Assembly: GCA_021202075.1 (NCBI GenBank)
Contig: JAJQDT010000042.1
Span: 8,080 to 62,680 of the forward strand
DNA length: 54,601 bases
Direction: 5' to 3'
Source of the DNA: Lachnospiraceae bacterium
GTDB taxonomy: Bacteria > Bacillota > Clostridia > Lachnospirales > Lachnospiraceae
Each line of letters begins with the position of its first letter. Position 1 is the first letter of the stretch. A program made the position numbers and the translations under genes. Below are positions 43,464 through 52,411 of this stretch, one piece after another. Below the pieces are notes generated by a model. The model worked only from the letters and a program-made list of their open reading frames with translations. It was not told the DNA's origin and made no database searches.

Positions 43464-45044
43464 ATGCGAAGAGTATTTAACACAGACGGCTACTGCGATC
43501 CGGAGCTTCATTATATGGTAGACCTTTCCGGGCGGCTGAATGCCATAAAAGATATGGTCGATGATGGAAAGTATTTTACCATAAACCGGGCCAGACAGTA
43601 TGGAAAAACGACAACCCTGTATGCGCTTGCAGAGTATCTTTGTGAGGAATACATGGTGATCAGTCTTGATTTTCAGGGACTCAGCTTTGCGGATTTTGAA
43701 ACAGAGGAACGGTTTGTCTCGGCGTTTTCCAGGCAGGTTTTGCTTGCGGCGGATGAGATCCCGGATGAGTCCAGGTCGGATTTGGAGCGGTATGCAAAGG
43801 GTGAGATCAGGAATGCGACCTTATCCATGATGTTCCTGTCACTGTCCGGATTATGCAGCGCGTCGGAGAAAAAAGTTATTCTGCTGATTGATGAGGTCGA
43901 TTCTGCTTCGAATAATCAGGTGTTTATTGATTTCCTTGCACAGCTTCGTTTTTATTATTTAAAGCGGCGGAAAATACCGACATTTCAATCGGTGATTCTG
44001 ACTGGTCTTTATGATGTCCGTAATGTGAAAAGGAAAATAAGACCGGATGAGGAACACAAGGAGAACAGTCCCTGGAATATTGCAGCTGATTTTGCAGTAG
44101 ATATGAGCTTTTCCACAGCAGATATTATGGGGATGCTAAACCAGTACGAATTTGATTACCATACAGGAATGAATATCACAGATATGGCGGATCGGATTTT
44201 TGACTACACATCGGGTTATCCGTACCTGGTATCACGGCTGTGTAAATTTATGGATGAAAAGCTCCCCGGAACGAATGATTATCCGGACAGAGGCGCCGCA
44301 TGGACAAAGGAAGGATTATTACAGGCTGTAAAACTGCTGGAGAATGAGTCAAACGCATTGTTCCAGTCCATGAAGGGAAAACTGAACGATTATCCGCGGC
44401 TTCGGGACGTCCTTTATGAGCTGCTTTTTACAGGAAAACCGGTACCATATTCGGCAATGAATGATTATATTGAGATTGCGTCAATGTTTGGTTTCATTAA
44501 AAACAGCGGCGGAACAGCGGTCATTTCAAACCGCATTTTTGAGACGGTACTTTACAATTGGTTTATGTCAGATGAGTATGCAGGAAATAAAATTTATGAT
44601 GCCGGAGTGCTTGGAAAAAATCAGTTTATCATGAGCGGACATCTGAATATGAGGCGGATTTTAGAACGATTTACCGAGAATTTTGATGATCTGTATGGAG
44701 ACCAGGATGAAACTTTTCTGGAGGATGCCGGAAGACGATATTTTATGCTGTATTTAAAACCGATTATCAATGGAGAAGGAAACTGTTATGTGGAAGCACA
44801 GACCCGTAACCGCGAACGAACAGATCTGGTGATTGATTACCATGGAGAGCAATTCGTGGTTGAACTCAAAATATGGCGGGGCAATTCCTATAATGAACGT
44901 GGGGAAAATCAGCTGTTGGACTATCTGAATTATTTTCATTTGAACAAAGGTTATATGCTGAGCTTTAATTTTAATAAAAAGAAAGAAATCGGAGTCCGGG
45001 AGATTGCGCTCGGCGACAAGGTGCTTGTGGAGGCGGTTGTATGA
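43464..45044 (+). CDS. AAA-like ATPase with C-terminal PD-(D/E)XK-like domain
   Basis: A 526-residue protein. N-terminal phosphate loop is short and irregular (NRARQYGKTTTLYAL); Walker B VILLIDEVDSAS; helical middle; C-terminal nuclease-like core RERTDLVIDYHGEQFVVELKIWRG with D and ExK, then LLDYLNYFHLNKGYMLSFNFN. It belongs to the same broad class as the protein at 14159-15826 but is a different subfamily. Biological role unknown; such genes are expanded and variable in gut Firmicutes. Lower GC than the trpB neighbour, suggesting transfer. Confidence 0.82.
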   Translation: MRRVFNTDGYCDPELHYMVDLSGRLNAIKDMVDDGKYFTINRARQYGKTTTLYALAEYLCEEYMVISLDFQGLSFADFETEERFVSAFSRQVLLAADEIPDESRSDLERYAKGEIRNATLSMMFLSLSGLCSASEKKVILLIDEVDSASNNQVFIDFLAQLRFYYLKRRKIPTFQSVILTGLYDVRNVKRKIRPDEEHKENSPWNIAADFAVDMSFSTADIMGMLNQYEFDYHTGMNITDMADRIFDYTSGYPYLVSRLCKFMDEKLPGTNDYPDRGAAWTKEGLLQAVKLLENESNALFQSMKGKLNDYPRLRDVLYELLFTGKPVPYSAMNDYIEIASMFGFIKNSGGTAVISNRIFETVLYNWFMSDEYAGNKIYDAGVLGKNQFIMSGHLNMRRILERFTENFDDLYGDQDETFLEDAGRRYFMLYLKPIINGEGNCYVEAQTRNRERTDLVIDYHGEQFVVELKIWRGNSYNERGENQLLDYLNYFHLNKGYMLSFNFNKKKEIGVREIALGDKVLVEAVV

Positions 45045-45078
45045 ATTTTGAGTATTTCACACCGACGAAGGTGTTTAG

Positions 45079-45110
45079 CACTCCTGTGATGTGCAGGGCT
45101 CACAGGAGTG
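45079..45110. terminator. Hairpin between convergent genes
   Basis: Perfect 11-bp stem CACTCCTGTGA / TCACAGGAGTG. It overlaps the last codons of the dehydrogenase gene. No T-run, so function uncertain. Confidence 0.4.
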
Positions 45111-46077
45111 TCTGACAGATCCCTTTCGTGATCACGGAGCAGATGCCTTCTATGCCGCATTGGACCATGCCGGACACCGCCGCGTCCGTGTAGAAAGCCA
45201 TGTGCTGTGTCATGACAACGTTCGGAAACTGACGCAGGTATGCCATGGAGCGATTGCTGATGATGTCATCGCGGCGGTCCAGATGATAAATCCCTTCCTC
45301 ATGCTCAAAACAGTCAAGCCCCAGACCGCCGATTTTCTTATTCTCGATCCCGGCGATAAGGGCGTCCGTATCCATCAGGCCGCCGCGTGCGCAGTTGATC
45401 AGGATCACGCCGTCCTTCATTTTGGCAATGGTTCCCTGATTTATCATGTGGCGCGTCTGATCGCTCAGGTTCAGATGGATGGTAATGATGTCACTTTCCT
45501 GATAAAGCGTATCCGGATCGGTATAGGTGAGCCACTCTGATGCGGCGCCCTCATGATGGTCAAAGCCCAGGATCCGGCATCCGAAACCGGAGAGGATTTT
45601 TGCGACCTGTGTCCCGATCCGGCCGGTTCCTAAAATCCCTACGGTCAGATTCCGCATTTCCTTTCCATAGAGCCCCTGGAGAGAATAGTCATTGACCTGT
45701 GCGCGCCATAGCGCCGCTTTGTAGTGGCGGATGCACAGAAGCATCAGCATCACCGTATATTCTGCCACGCCGTTCGGGTCGTAGAATGCGTTGCATACGG
45801 GCATGCCAATCGTTTTGGCGTAGCCGATGTCGATATGGTCGTAACCAATCGTGCGGGTGTTGAGACATTGAATGCCCAGACGTTTGTATTCATCTAACAG
45901 AGCGGAATCGATTCTCCCCTGGCCCAGGATGGTAACGCCGTCACATCCGGCAGCGAGAGAGGCATTTTCCATCGTTGGAATTTGCTCCGTGAGAATCAAA
46001 TCGATTCCGGACTCTTTGGCATAGCGATCAAAATGTTCTCTTTCATCTTCTCTGGCTTCATATGCAGCTATCTTCAT
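45100..46077 (-). CDS. D-2-hydroxyacid dehydrogenase (D-lactate dehydrogenase-like)
   Basis: A 325-residue NAD-dependent enzyme of the D-LDH/HicDH group. Substrate Arg in LNTRTIGYDHID region; NAD loop VGILGTGRIGTQVAKIL; NCARGGLMDTDAL with catalytic Arg; Glu in DCFEHEEG; catalytic His in VVMTQHMAFYTDAA. It reduces 2-keto acids to R-2-hydroxy acids, such as pyruvate to D-lactate. R-2-hydroxy acids are also the precursors used by 2-hydroxyacyl-CoA dehydratases, so a link with 3545-7106 is possible but only inferred. GGAGGAG ahead of ATG 46077. Divergent from a Crp/Fnr regulator. Confidence 0.92.
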   Translation of the reverse strand: MKIAAYEAREDEREHFDRYAKESGIDLILTEQIPTMENASLAAGCDGVTILGQGRIDSALLDEYKRLGIQCLNTRTIGYDHIDIGYAKTIGMPVCNAFYDPNGVAEYTVMLMLLCIRHYKAALWRAQVNDYSLQGLYGKEMRNLTVGILGTGRIGTQVAKILSGFGCRILGFDHHEGAASEWLTYTDPDTLYQESDIITIHLNLSDQTRHMINQGTIAKMKDGVILINCARGGLMDTDALIAGIENKKIGGLGLDCFEHEEGIYHLDRRDDIISNRSMAYLRQFPNVVMTQHMAFYTDAAVSGMVQCGIEGICSVITKGICQTLL

Positions 46078-46139
46078 GTATACTCCTCCAGTTTATGTTA
46101 GTGTGACGTCCCAATCATAATTTTAATTAGAGCACTGCC

Positions 46140-46265
46140 TGTGCCGCCATCCGCTGCGTTGGTCTTCGCTTCGGTCCGCGCCAAACGTCTCCGCTTCGCT
46201 GCGGTCTGTGCTAAACGAACATCCACTGGATGTTCTGCACCGTCCACGGGACGTTCAGCGCCGTC
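46140..46265. repeat. Palindrome and direct-repeat cluster between ldh and crp-like genes
   Basis: Direct repeat TTCGCTTCGGTCCGCGCCAA (from 46168) and TTCGCTGCGGTCTGTGCTAA (from 46195); hairpins GAACATCC-ACT-GGATGTTC (46217-46235) and CGTCC-ACG-GGACG (46244-46256). No gene here. May include operators for the divergent regulator. Confidence 0.5.
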
Positions 46266-46373
46266 AGCCGACGTAGCCAGGCATCCTGCGGCATTTCGAA
46301 ATTTTCTTGTATTATATTCCGGGCTGTGTTATCTTTTCTGTAATCCAGGTTACATTCAGGGAGAAAAACAAAG

Positions 46374-46424
46374 ATGAAAACAGTTCGCTTAGCTGCAAGA
46401 CGAACTGCAGCAACCCTGCCATAG
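46374..46424 (+). CDS. Possible 16-residue leader peptide
   Basis: ATG 46374 to TAG 46424 reads MKTVRLAARRTAATLP. Its upstream region, GTTACATTCAGGGAGAAAAA, is a near copy of that before the regulator's ATG 75 bp later. Could be a translated leader or a decayed tandem duplication of the start region. Confidence 0.45.
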   Translation: MKTVRLAARRTAATLP

Positions 46425-46448
46425 TTACATTTGGAGAGAAAAACAAAA

Positions 46449-47114
46449 ATGGAAACAATCAAGTTTACAAATGAAGAAATGAATCAGCTTTCTAAAGCCG
46501 GATATCAGCGCCATTACGCGCGAAATGAGATTATATATCTGGAGGGAGACGCGGCCAATACGCTCTGCATTATCCAAAGCGGACGGGTGCGCGTCCTGCT
46601 TGCCACTCCGGAAGGAGAGGAGCTGACGATTGAAATCGTCGAGAAGGGCCGGCTTTTTGGGGAATCTTCTTTTTTGAGCAAAAGCGTACGGCCGACTACA
46701 GTGAAAGCGGTGACGGATGTGGATCTGATCTGCTGTACGATTTCACAGCTGATTCCCTGCCTGTGCCGGAATCCGGCAATCCTGACAAAGGTGCTGCAGC
46801 ATTGCTCGGGGACGATGAATCATCTTTCTTATGCCCTTCATTCCAGCCGTTTTATGAACCGGTATCAGAAGATTGCCTCGTTTTTGCTGGAAGAAACGGA
46901 GACGGACAACCCGGATAAGGAAATCATGGAGCACTGCCTGCCGTACTCCCATGAGGAGATTGCCATGTGCCTGGGGATGGCCAGGCCAACGGTCAGCCAG
47001 GTGCTGAAAGCATTTGAAAAGGAAGGCTGGGTACACTGTGCGTACCGGAAGGTTTATGTACTGGACCAGGAAGGGCTTGCGGAGATTGGGCAAAACGAAA
47101 AATATAATATCTGA
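46449..47114 (+). CDS. Crp/Fnr-family transcriptional regulator
   Basis: A 221-residue regulator. The cyclic-nucleotide-binding-like beta roll (RNEIIYLEGDAANTLCIIQSGRVRVLL, LFGESSFL) is followed by a winged helix (YSHEEIAMCLGMARPTVSQVLKAFEKEGWV). It lacks the N-terminal cysteine cluster of FNR, so an iron-sulfur oxygen sensor is unlikely. Start ATG 46449 with GGAGAG upstream. Divergent from the D-2-hydroxyacid dehydrogenase and therefore a likely regulator of it (inference). Initiation region duplicated 75 bp upstream. Confidence 0.9.
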   Translation: METIKFTNEEMNQLSKAGYQRHYARNEIIYLEGDAANTLCIIQSGRVRVLLATPEGEELTIEIVEKGRLFGESSFLSKSVRPTTVKAVTDVDLICCTISQLIPCLCRNPAILTKVLQHCSGTMNHLSYALHSSRFMNRYQKIASFLLEETETDNPDKEIMEHCLPYSHEEIAMCLGMARPTVSQVLKAFEKEGWVHCAYRKVYVLDQEGLAEIGQNEKYNI

Positions 47115-47163
47115 GAAGCGCAAGATATAAGATTGGGCAAAGAACCAGGAAGCGCAGCTGGTC

Positions 47164-47273
47164 TCTGAAATGATACCTTGTTCACAGAGTAGAATTTTGA
47201 ACAAGATTAAACAAGGTTTTGAACAAGAACAGGTTATCTCTCGGCGGATGGCGGGGATAAAGTAGGGGATAAA
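47164..47273 (+). pseudogene. Remnant of a second Schlafen/AlbA_2 gene 3' end
   Basis: TCTGAAATGATACCTTGTTC through GGCGGGGATAAAGTAGGGGA repeats 48852-48971 almost exactly, except for one missing ~12-bp AACAAGG unit. The homology starts just inside the coding end of the copy at 48861, so this is a truncated relic. The rest of 47115-47601 shows no gene. Confidence 0.65.
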
Positions 47274-47601
47274 TCAATGCTCGATGCCACCTGTCCATAT
47301 TTCGCACGTTCACAAAAAAGACACAAATCTGTCATATAACAACCACCAATATAACTTCGAAATTATCGCGGGTCATCCGAGATCATCCGGGCCCGCGAAG
47401 CCGCTAAAATAAAGGATTCCTGAGATTTTATAATTTATCAGAGATTGTCAGAATTCGTGTAAAAAAGGGTAAAAAAAGGGTACGGAGGATTTCATTCTTG
47501 AAAGAATGGAAGGAACATGGTATGGTTACTATAGCAAAAATTCCATTAGCAATTCTGGAAAACTGGTGATTTACGTAGTCAGAGAGGAAGGCCGGATCAG
47601 G

Positions 47602-47949
47602 ATGAGTCAAATAACAATCAGTATTCCAGATGAAGTCCTTTATGAGACAAAAATGAACAAGGAAGATGCCAGCAACTTTGTGAGGAAAGCGGTGGCACTT
47701 GGATATTATACACAAAAAGGGGTATCTATAGGTTATTGTGCGCGGATAGCCGGATTGCCTGAGGAAGACTTTATCACTTATTTGGGGAAGAACCATATAT
47801 CAATCTTCCATTTTGATAATGAAGAAGAGTTCACGGAGGAGCTGGACACAGGAATTGATGATATGGAAGCAGGGCGAGAAATGCCATTAGAAGATGCTTT
47901 TGTAAAGATTGAAGATTTGAGGAAGCACGGAAAAAGAGAAAAAATATAA
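47602..47949 (+). CDS. UPF0175-like antitoxin
   Basis: About 115 residues. N-terminal MSQITISIPDEVLYETKMNKED, a ribbon-helix-helix-like start. Next comes FVRKAVALGYYTQKGVSIGYCARIAGLPEEDFITYLGKNHISIFHF, matching the UPF0175 pattern (alpha-helical DNA-binding antitoxin core). The acidic C-terminus DMEAGREMPLEDAFVKIEDL could contact a toxin. The usual partner toxin gene is absent; a decayed AlbA_2 gene follows instead. ATG 47602 with AGAGGAAGG upstream is better than the in-frame 47506. Confidence 0.65.
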   Translation: MSQITISIPDEVLYETKMNKEDASNFVRKAVALGYYTQKGVSIGYCARIAGLPEEDFITYLGKNHISIFHFDNEEEFTEELDTGIDDMEAGREMPLEDAFVKIEDLRKHGKREKI

Positions 47950-47980
47950 TGCTCTCTCAAATGGGAAGGGGCATAGCAGC

Positions 47981-48861
47981 ATGATGAATTTCGAGTATGA
48001 TAAATCGGCTCCGGACGCGCAGTATTATGAGGTTTTGGGCGACTTGATCGAGCGCTGGGAATATGAAATTGTAGAATTTAAAGAGGCAAAGGGAAATTAT
48101 AATACGGATCGCGCACTCCAACTATCAGCTTGGCGGACGAATTTATCTGAACGAATTTGACGAACAGATTACGATTACGAATCCAGGCGAGTTTTTGCCG
48201 GAGAAGGTAGAAAGGGTGCTGCGCCCGGGATATAATCCTCCCTTCTACCGAAATCAGCTGCTGGCCGCGAGCATGGTCAACTTTAACATGATTGACACGC
48301 AGTCGTCAGGCATTCAGAAGGTGTACAGAATCCAGCGGGATAAGTATTTTCCGATGCCGGATTATGACTTCTCGACCGAAATGCAGGTGGGCGTGACAGT
48401 CTATGGAAAGAGCCTGAATGAAGCTTATATGTATATTTTGTTTGACCAATCCGGAAATGCCGCTGGAGACAGTGTTTCTGCTGGACCGGGTACAAAAAGG
48501 ACGGGAGATTTCAAAGGAAGCAGCGGATTATCTTCGGAAACAGAAGATGATCGAAGGGAGATATCCGAGGATTTATCCGTCGGCTGAGGCTTCTAAGGTA
48601 ACAAATGAAGAAACAAAGTATATTCGCAATAAAGCTTTTGATGATCAGTATTATAAGGATCTGATTATACAATATATACGGACATATCAGAAGGCGAATA
48701 AAGCAAAAATTCGGGAGTTGCTTTGGGATAAATTGCCGGAAATTCTGTCTGATTCTCAGAAGAATCGTAAAATTAACTATCTTCTTACATCTATGCGTGA
48801 GGCCGGGCTTATTGTAACTGATTCGCCTAATCAGCAGAAGTGCAGTTGGGTTCTGAAATGA
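47981..48861 (+). pseudogene. Decayed Schlafen/AlbA_2 (RecG-like) ATP-binding regulator
   Basis: Residues from 47981 (DLIERWEYEIVEFKEAKGNYNTD) are the AlbA_2 start, but the frame stops at 48160. In another frame GGRIYLNEFDEQITITNPGEF, RPGYNPPFYRNQLLAASMVNF and YFPMPDYDFSTEMQVGVTVYG belong to the C-terminal ATPase-like half, so ~300 codons are deleted near 48105-48125. Near 48440-48450 a frameshift moves to TNPEMPLETVFLLDRVQKGR...FDDQYYKDLIIQYIRTYQKA. After the stop, GDKVGDKVGDKVGDK-type repeats and a winged-helix relic (LNPTRQRIVEELKNN) remain to ~49105. Not functional as one protein. Confidence 0.8.
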
Positions 48862-48894
48862 TACCTTGTTCACAGAGTAGAATTTTGAACAAGA

Positions 48895-49000
48895 TTAAAC
48901 AAGGCTTTGAACAAGGTTTTGAACAAGAATGGATTATTCCCCGGCGGATGGCGGGGATAAAGTAGGGGATAAGGTAGGGGATAAGGTAGGGGATAAATAG
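48895..49000 (+). repeat. Short tandem repeats after the pseudogene
   Basis: AACAAGGNTTTG units (48897-48927) and a 13-bp unit AGGGGATAAGGT (48963-49000). The first ~110 bp are shared with 47164-47273. Confidence 0.75.
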
Positions 49001-49364
49001 ACTGAGAGATTAAATCCGACCAGGCAGAGGATCGTTGAAGAATTGAAAAATAATCTGGCAATAAGCATATTTGCGAATATCAAAAGCAGGGAGATGGAAT
49101 TCTGATTTTTCAGGGTTTCGCTCCTTTTTTGTATGAAAATATGCCAATTGTATTGATTTTGCGGTTGAGATGTATTATATTTTACTTAATTGTAACGAAA
49201 GGTGAAAGTTGTACTAGGAGAACAGGGAGAGATATATATGATAAGTTAATTTTGATTTTAAAATGAAATGTTATAAATTTGATTTGACGAAAATTTCGCA
49301 AGTCTGCTATGTGCTGTGCAAAAAATAATGGTTATAACATGGAAAAGATGTAGCGTGTTTAAAT

Positions 49365-49500
49365 ACAGTGTGGAAACCGTGCATAATTGCCAAAATCAGT
49401 GGACAGATTATGCAAAACGTATGGACGACGGGCAGTCCACACGTTATACATAATCTGCCCACTGATTTTAGGCGGCAATTACACACAGTTTCCACACTGT
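49365..49500. repeat. 136-bp inverted repeat (large hairpin)
   Basis: Arms of ~66 nt: ACAGTGTGGAAAC...GGAC on the left and GTCC...GTTTCCACACTGT on the right, matching across AATTGCC, AAAATCAGTGG, CAGATTATG and ACGT. Centre near 49431. The flanks (49106-49364, 49501-49756) show no gene; they are AT-rich. Confidence 0.85.
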
Positions 49501-49756
49501 GGCGATGACGGATGCCACCTCATTGTACTCATCTATGTAATATGGAATCTGTAGTTTTTGTACCAGACTATTTGTTAAAATGAACTTTTCTGCTATGCCT
49601 TGATCTATGGTTTCTGTAAATGAAAGAAATCTTTTTCGATAATATAAAAAGTGTTTCTTTTTGTAATTGCGTATCATAATTTTTGGACAGGATGATATAT
49701 TATTTTTAAAACTATATTCACTGATATTTATAACATAAGAAAATAAGGAGATTAAA

Positions 49757-52396
49757 ATGGGACTTTACATAGGAGTAATTGAACAAAAGGTCAATGAATC
49801 GGGGGCTTTTTTTAATTTTAAGCCAATAGCTGAAGTTAAGGGCTCTCAAGTGAATCAGCTTATTGATCAAGATCAGGTGATTTTATTGCCAGAGTCAGAA
49901 AAACGGAATATTTGTTTTATGTATAATTGGAATAATGATGATGAACGCCGGAGAATGGATGATAATTTTTCTGAGAATTCCCTGGTTCTCTTTGAATTTA
50001 CTTTGCAAGATTTGTCACCTAATTATAAGCCCAATGGAGAAAGGAACCAAACGGGATATAAGGTTTCTGCAATGAAAATGTTGGATGAAGGTAAAATTCG
50101 TCCACTTGGAAACGCTGGTATATATTTCGCAGTGCGTAAGGGTGAAGTGGTTTCGGACTTTACCAACGATGCGATTGTAGAAATTGAGCCATCAAGTGTA
50201 CCAAGAGGCAATCAGGTTTTAGTTGAAATGGATGATTTTTGGGCTGGACCTTATGAAGTTGGATATCGTGAATATACTTCATCCTATTATGTAAAACCAC
50301 AAATTAAAGAACATAAATATACTGTTAGCGGCTATAGCCGTAATCAGATAAAGCTGTTTAATTTGAATTACTCCGATGGCCATTGGGATCCAACTGAGCT
50401 GCAGTGGCTGATTGTGTGCCCTAAGGAGGATGCCGAGCCTGAACAGTATGATGTTATTTCCGATTCTGTATTGATTGAAAGCTTCAAGGATAGTATTGAA
50501 AGTGAAATTACTGCCAATGGCCTTGTGAAAATTGATGATGTTCCAGCATTGCTAAAACAGTATGAAGAGTCGGAGATTATGGGTACTGTTTTAACAGATG
50601 AGACACGGCATGCCAGACTGAATCGACTGATCAATATTATGTCTTCCGAAGAGGATGTTGATGATACCCTTCGCACTATTACTGATCTTATTTGTGATTT
50701 GCTGATAAAATATCAGGATAGCCCCAATGTTGATAAGTGGTTACAGGCGTTGGTTGAAAAACATCCACGGCTGCTTGATCAGCTTCAAAGATCTCAAGCT
50801 ATTTCCAAACACATTACAGAACTTGAGGATAAACTTGAAGCCTTGACTACACAGCAAGGCGAAATGGAGCATGAAATTGAAGAAACCCGTCAGCGAGCGG
50901 CTTCTATTGATCAACAGGCTATAGAGGCAAAAAAGAATGAAATGTTAGAGAGGGAAAAGGAATACGAAACTCTTTCTGCTCGTATTGAAGAAGGGAAAAA
51001 ATTACTTGGTGTCGTTGAGGATATTGTTGAACTTCAGAAAAGAAAAGAGGCTGTGGAGAGAGAAGTTGATTTCATTGAAACGCATAATAAACGTCTGGAC
51101 AGTGTAACGAGTAATTTGGAATTACAGTTTCAACAGCTTATCAGCAATCAACATGAAAAAATGGTTGAAATTGCATTTGACGGATTCATGTCCAGCAAGA
51201 TGCTCCGCGCTGCTGCGGAATGGGAAAACGAACAGGTAAATAATCAGTATAGGGAGCTTACCAGCAAGATAGCTTCCATTCCAGTGGTCAATAAAGAACC
51301 AGAAGAGCTTATTGAATATCTGTGCCGGGTTGTCCAGATTTGCCGTCCCAATTATAGTAAAAACACAATTATTAACATTGCTATTTGTTTAACACAGGGT
51401 TTCCTAACTGTGTTCTCTGGGGAACCTGGATGTGGGAAAACGTCAATTTGCAACATTTTTGGAGAGGCACTTGGCCTCAATAAGATAATCGAAATGGTTG
51501 AATATCCGGAAGAGAGCAAGGAAGCTGTTGGCCGTTATGTAGCTGTTTCTGTAGAAAGAGGCTGGACATCCAAACGGGATTTTGTTGGTTATTATAATCC
51601 TTTGTCTAAAACTTTTGATAAGAGTAATCGTCGAATCTATAATGCTCTTCATCAGTTAGATACAGAAAAACAAGCTGGTATTTGTAAGTTGCCGTATATT
51701 ATACTTCTTGATGAAGCTAATCTCAGCCCTATGGAATATTACTGGTCGGACTTCATGAATATTTGTGATGATTTGGATTCTCATAGTAAAGTGAATTTGG
51801 GTGAAGATTATGTATTTGGTATTCCTGAAACGCTTCATTTTGTGGCAACAATTAATAATGATCACACGACAGAGACTTTATCACCTCGTTTAATTGACCG
51901 TGCCTGGATTATTACATTACCTCAATTAACTTTGCGTGATTACAGTTCTTTGGGTAGTGAGGTGAGCATTCCAGCAGAAGAAGTTGAGGTGATTTCCTGG
52001 GATTCTCTTCGGAACACTTTTATTCCCGAAAAGAACGAGTGTATTTTTACTTCGGAAATTCAAAAATGCTATGATTCAATTATAGCAAAATTGCGTGAAA
52101 AAAAGTTTTCAGTGAGTCCTCGAATTGACATGGCTATTAAGCAATATTGGGCGGCTGCATCTAAGTATTTTGAAATGGACGATACCAAAACTACTGCCAC
52201 CGTAATTGCATTGGATTATGCAATTGCACAACGGATTCTTCCCAAAATTGTTGGCGATGGAGAAGAGTTTGAAAAATGGTTAAAGGAATTTGGCAGTTTG
52301 TGCAGCAGCAATGGACTGAATACATCGGCAACTATGTTAAAAGACATAATTGAACGAGGAAATCAGAAGATGAAATATTATCAGTTCTTCTGTTAA
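49757..52396 (+). CDS. McrB-like AAA+ NTPase with long coiled coil
   Basis: An 879-residue protein. Residues 1-~240 form a beta-rich N-terminal module with no named family (MGLYIGVIEQKVNESGAFF). Residues ~340-490 are a coiled coil (ITELEDKLEALTTQQGEMEH, KRKEAVEREVDFIETHNKRL). The C-terminal motor domain is McrB-like: Walker A GEPGCGKT (555-562), RDFVGYYNPLSKTFDKS, Walker B LLDEANLSPMEYYWSDF (D652-E653), sensor TINNDHTTETLSPRLIDRAW. McrB motors translocate DNA and drive an McrC nuclease. The next gene, 15 nt downstream, is that partner. AT-rich compared with the rest of the window. The coiled coil resembles CoCoNuT-type type IV systems (inference). Confidence 0.82.
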   Translation: MGLYIGVIEQKVNESGAFFNFKPIAEVKGSQVNQLIDQDQVILLPESEKRNICFMYNWNNDDERRRMDDNFSENSLVLFEFTLQDLSPNYKPNGERNQTGYKVSAMKMLDEGKIRPLGNAGIYFAVRKGEVVSDFTNDAIVEIEPSSVPRGNQVLVEMDDFWAGPYEVGYREYTSSYYVKPQIKEHKYTVSGYSRNQIKLFNLNYSDGHWDPTELQWLIVCPKEDAEPEQYDVISDSVLIESFKDSIESEITANGLVKIDDVPALLKQYEESEIMGTVLTDETRHARLNRLINIMSSEEDVDDTLRTITDLICDLLIKYQDSPNVDKWLQALVEKHPRLLDQLQRSQAISKHITELEDKLEALTTQQGEMEHEIEETRQRAASIDQQAIEAKKNEMLEREKEYETLSARIEEGKKLLGVVEDIVELQKRKEAVEREVDFIETHNKRLDSVTSNLELQFQQLISNQHEKMVEIAFDGFMSSKMLRAAAEWENEQVNNQYRELTSKIASIPVVNKEPEELIEYLCRVVQICRPNYSKNTIINIAICLTQGFLTVFSGEPGCGKTSICNIFGEALGLNKIIEMVEYPEESKEAVGRYVAVSVERGWTSKRDFVGYYNPLSKTFDKSNRRIYNALHQLDTEKQAGICKLPYIILLDEANLSPMEYYWSDFMNICDDLDSHSKVNLGEDYVFGIPETLHFVATINNDHTTETLSPRLIDRAWIITLPQLTLRDYSSLGSEVSIPAEEVEVISWDSLRNTFIPEKNECIFTSEIQKCYDSIIAKLREKKFSVSPRIDMAIKQYWAAASKYFEMDDTKTTATVIALDYAIAQRILPKIVGDGEEFEKWLKEFGSLCSSNGLNTSATMLKDIIERGNQKMKYYQFFC

Positions 52397-52411
52397 GAGG
52401 AGGACAGTATT

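Noticed and set aside
49307..49495. Cys-rich minus-strand ORF of 62 residues
   Set aside because: It is the translation of one arm of the 136-bp inverted repeat, with no convincing ribosome site.
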